NCBI GenBank assembly: GCA_036514535.1
Contig: DATBWZ010000131.1
Span: forward strand, 1-17,678
Length of the DNA stretch: 17,678 bases
Direction of reading: 5' to 3'
Source of the DNA: DATBWZ01 sp036514535
GTDB taxonomy: Bacteria; JAMCPX01; DATBWZ01
A program made the position numbers and the translations under genes. The notes beneath the pieces were generated by a model that worked only from the letters and a program-made list of their open reading frames with translations, searched no databases and was not told the origin of the DNA. Below, piece by piece: positions 12,586 to 17,678 of the stretch; positions within the stretch are counted from its first letter, which is position 1; every line of letters begins with the position of its first letter.

Positions 12586-13476
12586 TTATGTATTGTGATA
12601 GGGTGTTGCCAGCCATTTCGGTATGTAGGCCTGTGCGATTTTGTAAATTCTGTCGCTGTGTATCTCTTTTCTTTTCAGGCTGCGGCGGAGGTTTTTTGCT
12701 TCCTCCATGGCGCTGGCGCCTGTTGGATCGTATTTGAAGACCGTTGAACCTTCAGGGTTTTTGATGAAATCCAGAATGAATTTTATAGATGTATTAAAAT
12801 AAATATCTGACTCGGATTGCGGGATTGTAAATCCGTTCTTTCTGGAATTTTTCTCAACAGCCATTCTCCATCTTTTCAAGCGCTGAAGAAACATGATTCC
12901 GTTAAATATCATTTTATGAGTGCTGAAGGGGAACAGGGGTGTTACGAGTGAACCGTTGAGCATACTGCTTAGCGAGTTACGCAGGTTTCCGGAAAGAGTG
13001 ACTGCCTGTCCCCATGTCGCGTTATGGTGGATGTTGTCAAACCTCATCTCCCAGTATGTGTGCATCATGTATCTTTTTTTATGGGACAATACGAGAAACC
13101 TGGGGACAAAAAAATTATGGGCAACGCAGTCCGAGGCGAGATGGCAGAGATACCCGTATGCAAAGGCTTTTTGTCCTGCGGTTGACGCATTTCCCATGAT
13201 CTTCAGCCCGTTTCTCCAGTTGTGGGAGTGGTCCCTGTACTCAACGAGGTTCTTGCCGAATATTATGTCGGCATAGACATTTCCGAGGATGAAGTCGCTT
13301 TTGCGGGAGAGTATTACTTCTGCTGCTGCTGGCAAAGAGATTGCAGCAAGGGTTCTGAGAATTTCTGTGCTGAGGGCGATGTGCGTAAGCGGCCCCCATG
13401 CGAGAACATACTCAGATGGCAGGAATAAAAAAACAAACAGATAAAAAAAAATCCGCATAATTGTTGTATTATTCAT
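12586..13476 (-). CDS. Exported zinc-dependent phospholipase C-like protein
   Basis: Predicted secreted or periplasmic metal hydrolase of the bacterial zinc phospholipase C/S1-P1-like fold (Zn_dep_PLPC type), 296 residues. A signal peptide (about residues 7-26) ends VLA directly before W27. In the Bacillus cereus phosphatidylcholine-hydrolysing enzyme the mature N-terminal Trp binds zinc, and the same arrangement would result here. The remaining ligands are also present in order: H32, D70, H83 or H85, H112, D116, H120, H139 and E143, with the H-x3-D and H-x3-E spacing of the family. The C-terminal half (helical, basic) is less conserved and substrate preference is unknown. The ATG at 13476 lacks a Shine-Dalgarno sequence and lies 8 bases past a TATAAT box; M7 is an alternative start. 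Divergent from the uracil-DNA glycosylase gene. Confidence 0.85.
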   Translation of the reverse strand: MNNTTIMRIFFYLFVFLFLPSEYVLAWGPLTHIALSTEILRTLAAISLPAAAEVILSRKSDFILGNVYADIIFGKNLVEYRDHSHNWRNGLKIMGNASTAGQKAFAYGYLCHLASDCVAHNFFVPRFLVLSHKKRYMMHTYWEMRFDNIHHNATWGQAVTLSGNLRNSLSSMLNGSLVTPLFPFSTHKMIFNGIMFLQRLKRWRMAVEKNSRKNGFTIPQSESDIYFNTSIKFILDFIKNPEGSTVFKYDPTGASAMEEAKNLRRSLKRKEIHSDRIYKIAQAYIPKWLATPYHNT

Positions 13477-13492
13477 TAATATAAATTATAAT
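13464..13492 (+). promoter_or_regulatory. Candidate promoter of the udg-nfeD-slipin operon
   Basis: TTGTAT (13464-13469), 17 bases, then a perfect TATAAT (13487-13492). The leader of about 25 bases contains AAAGGA before the ATG at 13525. The -35 match is poor, and the -10 overlaps the divergent promoter of the phospholipase gene. Confidence 0.45.
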
Positions 13493-13516
13493 ACCCCTGA
13501 TTTACTATTAATGCAA
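13485..13516 (-). promoter_or_regulatory. Candidate promoter of the phospholipase C-like gene
   Basis: On the minus strand TTGCAT (13516-13511) is 17 bases from TATTAT (13493-13488), which overlaps a perfect TATAAT (13490-13485). Either -10 puts the start within about five bases of the ATG at 13476. The sequence ATTATAAT serves as a -10 box on both strands, so the two divergent genes may compete for polymerase. Confidence 0.45.
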
Positions 13517-13524
13517 AGGAATTT

Positions 13525-14199
13525 ATGGAAAAGAAAGTGTCTGCATTAGAGGATGAGATCCGTTCGTATCTGGAATTTGCAGAGAAGGCGTTCGTTTGGG
13601 ATGCCGGGATGGCAAAGCGTGAGGAGCCGGGAGGTCGGGTGAGGATTAAAAACGGCCTTGAGAGCATCAGGGAGGAGATAGGCGATTGCAGACGGTGCAA
13701 ACTCCATGAAGGGCGAAAGAACATAGTGTTTGGTTCTGGTAATCCGGATGCGGAGCTCGTTTTTGCCGGAGAGGGTCCAGGTGAGGATGAAGATATTCAG
13801 GGCTTGCCATTTGTAGGCAGGGCAGGCAGTCTGTTGACGGAAATAATAAAGGCGATGAAACTTGATAGAAAAAACGTTTACATTTGCAATGTTGTGAAGT
13901 GCAGGCCCCCGGGGAACAGGATTCCCCAGCGGGATGAGATCAATGTCTGCAGTTCTTTTTTGTTTAAGCAATTGGAAACGATAAAACCCAGGGTTATAGT
14001 GGCTCTCGGCGCGGTGAGCACCCACACAATCCTGGATACCAAAGAGAGCATTTTCAAACTACGCGGGAGATTTTATATTTACAACGGGATGAAGGTAATG
14101 CCAACATTTCATCCCGCCTTTCTTCTCAGGAGTCCATTGCATAAAAAGGATGTCTGGCAGGATATGAAAACAGTGATGAAGGAGCTTGAAATTTTATGA
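13525..14199 (+). CDS. Family 4-type uracil-DNA glycosylase (iron-sulfur)
   Basis: Removes uracil from DNA to start base excision repair. From 224 residues the core (about 45-220) shows the thermostable Udg4 pattern: the 4Fe-4S ligands Cys55 and Cys58 (DCRRCKL), Cys126 (VVKC) and Cys142, motif GEGPGEDED (82-90), FVGRAGSLL, and HPAFLLR (196-202). An N-terminal extension of about 45 charged, helical residues is present, as in many longer members of the family; its role is not known to me. AAAGGA four bases before the ATG supports the start. The stop overlaps the next frame as ATGA. It leads an operon of membrane-protein genes, an unusual partner set for a repair enzyme. Confidence 0.94.
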   Translation: MEKKVSALEDEIRSYLEFAEKAFVWDAGMAKREEPGGRVRIKNGLESIREEIGDCRRCKLHEGRKNIVFGSGNPDAELVFAGEGPGEDEDIQGLPFVGRAGSLLTEIIKAMKLDRKNVYICNVVKCRPPGNRIPQRDEINVCSSFLFKQLETIKPRVIVALGAVSTHTILDTKESIFKLRGRFYIYNGMKVMPTFHPAFLLRSPLHKKDVWQDMKTVMKELEIL

Positions 14200-14243
14200 A
14201 CCAGATGCGAAAGAAGCATATCTATCTGAATAAAGGGGAATAT

Positions 14244-15527
14244 ATGATAGCTAAGATTGGCACATTGATTATGTTTTTGCTTTTTGTTGCCATTCCGGCC
14301 AGGTCCTTTGCCGGAAGGGTAAATGTTATAACCATTGCGTCAGCGATAAATCCCATTGTCTCGGAATTCATACAGAATTCCATCCGGAAGGCAGAGAAGG
14401 ACGGGGTTGAAGCCATTGTGATAAAACTGGACACCCCTGGCGGTCTTGACACAGCCATGCGGAATATAATAAAGGCAATTGAGGGGTCATCAGTGCCTGT
14501 GATTACCTATGTTGCGCCCAGCGGCGCCCGCGCCGCCTCAGCAGGCTGCCTTATTGCCCTTGCGAGCCATATTGCCGCAATGGCTCCTGCGACCAATATC
14601 GGCGCAGCTCACCCTGTCAGCATAGGGGGGGATAAAGTTGATGATGAGATGAAGAAGAAGGTTGAGAATGATGCTGTGGCATACATCAGAAGCATTGCGA
14701 AGAAGCACGGAAAGAACGAGGATTGGGCCGAAAAGGCAGTGCGTGAAAGCGTTTCAATAACCGCTGAAGAGGCTGTAAAAGAGAATGTTGTGGATCTGCT
14801 GTCCCCGGATTTAGCCACACTGCTTAATCAGATTGATGGAAAAAAAGTAAAGGTAAAGGGGGAGGATAAGATCCTTCGCACTGCCGGCGCTGAGCTGGTT
14901 GAAAATGAGATGGGCTGGAGACAGAGGTTTCTGAATACATTAAGCAATCCCGAACTTGCTTATATACTTTTCATGTTAGGATTCTGGGGAATTCTTTTTG
15001 AACTCTACAGCCCTGGAGCAATCTTTCCCGGTGTGCTCGGCGGAATATGCCTTATCCTTGCCTTCATGGCATTCCAGACGCTTCCGATAAATTATGCCGG
15101 CTTGATGCTGATTATTCTTGGAATAATACTCTTCGTTGTGGAACTTAAGGTTGCCAGCTACGGTATTCTGACCGTCGGCGGTATAATATCGCTTGTTCTG
15201 GGGTCCATAATCCTGTTTGAGCCGTCCATTCCTTTCTACAGGATTTCCTACAGCGTTATAGGGGCGGTAGTCCTTTCAACCACCCTGTTTTTTATCTTTG
15301 CCGTAACCATGGTTATGAAAGCGCATATGAAAAAACCATTAACGGGTGTAGAGGGTATAATTGGAGAAAAAGGGAATGCTGTAACCAGTCTGGACCCATC
15401 GGGCAAGGTTTTTGTCCATGGCGAATATTGGAATGCAAAAAGCGACGATGTTATTGAAGCGGGCGAGGGGATAGTTGTTATTGGTATTGATGGAATGGTT
15501 TTAAGTGTTAAAAAATACAGGGGTTAA
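14244..15527 (+). CDS. nfeD: NfeD-type membrane-bound serine protease (ClpP-class)
   Basis: Long-form NfeD protein, expected to cleave membrane-associated substrates outside the cytoplasmic face and to work with its slipin partner in membrane quality control. The start at 14244 is preferred (AAAGGGGAA five bases upstream) and begins a signal peptide that ends near SFA|GRVN; an upstream ATG at 14196 overlaps the previous stop as ATGA and is the alternative. Residues about 27-205 form the ClpP-like domain, with KLDTPGG, PSGARAASAG (nucleophile S99) and MAPATNIGAAHPV; a Lys near 138 would complete the Ser-Lys dyad. Four to five membrane segments follow (about 245-375), then a C-terminal NfeD OB-fold domain (about 385-427) with GIIGEKG and GEYWNAKS. 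The slipin gene is 14 bases downstream, the classical pair. Confidence 0.93.
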   Translation: MIAKIGTLIMFLLFVAIPARSFAGRVNVITIASAINPIVSEFIQNSIRKAEKDGVEAIVIKLDTPGGLDTAMRNIIKAIEGSSVPVITYVAPSGARAASAGCLIALASHIAAMAPATNIGAAHPVSIGGDKVDDEMKKKVENDAVAYIRSIAKKHGKNEDWAEKAVRESVSITAEEAVKENVVDLLSPDLATLLNQIDGKKVKVKGEDKILRTAGAELVENEMGWRQRFLNTLSNPELAYILFMLGFWGILFELYSPGAIFPGVLGGICLILAFMAFQTLPINYAGLMLIILGIILFVVELKVASYGILTVGGIISLVLGSIILFEPSIPFYRISYSVIGAVVLSTTLFFIFAVTMVMKAHMKKPLTGVEGIIGEKGNAVTSLDPSGKVFVHGEYWNAKSDDVIEAGEGIVVIGIDGMVLSVKKYRG

Positions 15528-15541
15528 AAGGAGGTAATAGC

Positions 15542-16294
15542 ATGCAGTTGGGATTGATGGTATTTTTGATTATAATCGGGCTTCTGGTTGTTTCGGGGCT
15601 TAAGATTCTTAATGAATACGAAAGGGGTGTGATCTTCAGGCTTGGAAGGATTATCGGCGTTAAGGGACCTGGCATAATCTATGTTATTCCCGTGATTGAT
15701 CAACTGTGGAGGGTGAGTCTTAGATTGGTGACAATGGATGTCCCGTCCCAGGATGTAATAACAAAGGATAATGTCTCGTTAAAGGTTAATGCGGTTGTCT
15801 ATTTCAGGGTGCTTGATCCGCAGAAGGCTGTTATTCAGGTGGAGAATTATCTGTACGCTACATCCCAGTTAGCCCAGACCACGCTGAGGAGTGTATGCGG
15901 GCATGCGGAGTTGGATGATCTTCTTTCTGAGAGGGAGAAAATCAACAAACAGATACAGGAAATACTTGATAAACAATCCGACCCTTGGGGTATTAAAGTG
16001 ACGCTTGTTGAAGTAAAGCACATTGACCTCCCGCAGGAGATGCAGAGGGCTATGGCAAGACAGGCTGAGGCTGAGAGAGAAAGAAGGGGAAAGGTCATTC
16101 ACGCTGATGGCGAATTCCAGGCGGCACAGAAACTTTCGGATGCTGCAAAGATTATTTCTGTTGATCCCACGGCCCTGCAGCTGCGATACCTCCAGACCCT
16201 TACGGAGATAACATCCGAAAAGACCTCAACCATAATCTTCCCTCTACCTATAGATCTGCTAAAGTCATTCGTACAGAAGCCAGAGAATAAATGA
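15542..16294 (+). CDS. Slipin (SPFH/band 7 stomatin-like protein)
   Basis: Membrane-anchored SPFH protein of 250 residues, likely a homo-oligomeric scaffold in the inner membrane. One N-terminal hydrophobic segment (about 4-20) is followed by the stomatin core with YERGVIFRLGR, GPGIIYVIPVID, VSLRLVTMDVPSQDVITKDNV and TLRSVCGHAELDDLLSERE. A helical region rich in charged residues (QAEAERERRGKVIHADGEFQAAQKL, about 181-206) probably forms a coiled coil. AAAAGGAGGT seven bases upstream gives a very strong ribosome-binding site. Adjacent nfeD is the known partner: in Pyrococcus the NfeD protease cleaves the stomatin C-terminus. The stop TGA overlaps the start of the next gene as ATGA. Confidence 0.95.
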   Translation: MQLGLMVFLIIIGLLVVSGLKILNEYERGVIFRLGRIIGVKGPGIIYVIPVIDQLWRVSLRLVTMDVPSQDVITKDNVSLKVNAVVYFRVLDPQKAVIQVENYLYATSQLAQTTLRSVCGHAELDDLLSEREKINKQIQEILDKQSDPWGIKVTLVEVKHIDLPQEMQRAMARQAEAERERRGKVIHADGEFQAAQKLSDAAKIISVDPTALQLRYLQTLTEITSEKTSTIIFPLPIDLLKSFVQKPENK

Positions 16295-17678
16295 CATGCT
16301 GTAAGGTCGGGAATACCTTACCGGATATTCAGCGCAGGGGCCGTGTGCTCCTGCTTTGCTGTTTATTTTTTTTTCTCATTACTTCTGACAGTCACGGCGC
16401 AGTCAGATACCATCCATCGCTCAAATGGTGGACTATTGAAACCGAACATTTTTATATCCATTACTATGAGGGCGAGGATGCGCTTGCAAAGATTGCGGCG
16501 GTCTACGCGGAAGATGTTTATGTAAGACTCACAGAATCGCTTAACTGGATCCCCACCATGAAAACACATGTGGTTATAACCGGCACAACGGATTTTGCCA
16601 ATGGAATGGCGACTCCCTTTCCGTATAATTTAATTATTCTCTATGCTCTGCCTCCGGAGCTTGATTCTGCTATTGGCTATTATAATAACTGGTTGTATTT
16701 GCTAATCGCTCACGAATATACCCATATACTGCAGCTTGAACAGGCGCGAGGATTGGCGAAATTAAACCGGTACATTTTTGGCAGGACTCCCTTTACCATT
16801 CTTCCTCCATTTACAACATTCCCGAACGCGCTTATGCCGAACTGGCTTATTGAGGGCATTGCCACTTTTGAGGAATCAAAACTTACCGGAACAGGCAGGG
16901 TTAATTCTACCCTTATGAATAACATTATTGGTGAAGCGGTGGCAGAGAACAGGTTTCCTGAATCCGGGATGGGCAACGGGGATGTAATAACATGGCCATG
17001 GCACGGTTTCCCTTATTTTTACGGAGGCGAGTTTTATAAATTCCTTTCGGAATATTACGGAGATAATGCGATTGCGTCCTTCCATAATCAATACAGCGGG
17101 CAGGTTCTGCCGTTATTCCTGAATACAGCCAGTTACCGTGCATTTGGCGGCAGCTTCAATGAACTCTGGCTCAGGTGGAAAACAGAAGAGAGAAAAAAAT
17201 ACAAAGACAGTCAGGGGAAAAACAAAGGAGCAGTTACAAGACTGACAAAGTCCGGGTATTTTACAAGGGGACCCAAAATTTCCCCCTCCGGAAGATATAT
17301 TTTATACAACACCAATAATCCCTTTGAGTATCCATCGGTTAGGATTTACGATACGGCGGAAAATAACGAAAAGATGCTTTTTAAAAGAAATTACGGGATT
17401 GATTTTGCGTGGAGCCCTGATAGCGGAGGGTTTTATTTTACACAGGCGGAGATCAACAGAAACTTCTTCACATACAATGATCTCTATTTTCATTCATTGA
17501 TAAATAACAGGACAGAGAGAATTACTCATGGAGTAAGGATTACGGAGTTTGCCATATCTCCGGACAATGAATCAGGCGTGGGCGTTGTGTTTGCGGATGG
17601 TGCGCGGAGGCTTGCCCGCATTAATCTTAAGGATGGCAGAGTTGAATTCCTTACGGATAATGGATGGGAGGATGGATA
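16291..17678 (+). CDS. Exported HEXXH metallopeptidase with TolB-like propeller (3' end outside window)
   Basis: The frame runs from 16291 through the window edge (462 codons) without a stop, so this is the 5' part of a larger protein. A signal peptide (RR at 15-16, then VLLLCCLFFFLITS, cleavage near SHGA) predicts export. WTIETEHFYIHYYEG resembles the start of peptidase MA-type gluzincin domains. HEYTH (141-145) is the zinc site, and E188 in WLIEGIATFEE is the probable third ligand. From about residue 315 come repeats of the PD40/TolB propeller type (GPKISPSGRYILYN, FAWSPDSGGFYFTQ, FAISPDNE). The ATG overlaps the slipin stop (ATGA), so it is co-translated with nfeD and slipin. Its substrate is unknown. 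Domain identity is quite clear by motif; the C-terminal end cannot be judged. Confidence 0.85.
   Translation, partial: MTCCKVGNTLPDIQRRGRVLLLCCLFFFLITSDSHGAVRYHPSLKWWTIETEHFYIHYYEGEDALAKIAAVYAEDVYVRLTESLNWIPTMKTHVVITGTTDFANGMATPFPYNLIILYALPPELDSAIGYYNNWLYLLIAHEYTHILQLEQARGLAKLNRYIFGRTPFTILPPFTTFPNALMPNWLIEGIATFEESKLTGTGRVNSTLMNNIIGEAVAENRFPESGMGNGDVITWPWHGFPYFYGGEFYKFLSEYYGDNAIASFHNQYSGQVLPLFLNTASYRAFGGSFNELWLRWKTEERKKYKDSQGKNKGAVTRLTKSGYFTRGPKISPSGRYILYNTNNPFEYPSVRIYDTAENNEKMLFKRNYGIDFAWSPDSGGFYFTQAEINRNFFTYNDLYFHSLINNRTERITHGVRITEFAISPDNESGVGVVFADGARRLARINLKDGRVEFLTDNGWEDG

Overview
The window looks like chromosomal core sequence from a bacterium of moderate GC, carrying one accessory-looking intergenic gap. 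No rRNA, tRNA, CRISPR array or intact mobile element was seen. Gene content and protein style (REC-GAF-HD-GYP regulator, RadA, NfeD-slipin pair, Cys-rich lipoprotein, and an Lgt with a GRWGC signature) suggest a Gram-negative lineage near the old Deltaproteobacteria, Nitrospirota or a related candidate phylum. That placement is inference only. TGA ends several ordinary genes (bioA, the uracil-DNA glycosylase, the slipin), so the standard stop code applies.

Layout. (1) 2-1743, plus strand: the 3' part of bioA and complete bioD, overlapping as ATGA, the end of a biotin operon. (2) 1777-3318, minus: a response regulator with an HD-GYP cyclic-di-GMP phosphodiesterase output. (3) 3416-4209: an HU gene (minus, with a clear terminator) divergent from a PII gene, glnB (plus). 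(4) 4221-8322, minus: ileS-lspA-lgt, tightly overlapping, joining isoleucyl-tRNA charging to lipoprotein maturation. (5) 8480-9388, minus: a Cys-rich lipoprotein with its own strong promoter, whose reading frame continues past its TGA into another Cys-rich repeat. (6) 9535-11902, minus: radA followed closely by a zinc alcohol dehydrogenase. (7) 11938-12585: a gap of about 650 bases with a LacI-type palindrome, hairpins, a terminator and a possible transposase relic. (8) 12586-13476, minus: an exported zinc phospholipase C-like protein. (9) 13525 to the end, plus: a tightly coupled operon of family 4 uracil-DNA glycosylase, NfeD-type membrane protease, slipin, and an exported HEXXH metallopeptidase with a TolB-like propeller that runs off the window.

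The main biological themes are envelope maintenance (Lgt, LspA, NfeD, slipin, exported phospholipase and peptidase), signalling (HD-GYP, PII) and DNA maintenance (RadA, Udg4, HU). Two observations stand out. One is the in-frame TGA inside the Cys-rich repeats of the lipoprotein. The other is a recurring promoter layout in which four genes without a Shine-Dalgarno sequence have their -10 box only 6-9 bases before the ATG, which predicts leaderless mRNAs.
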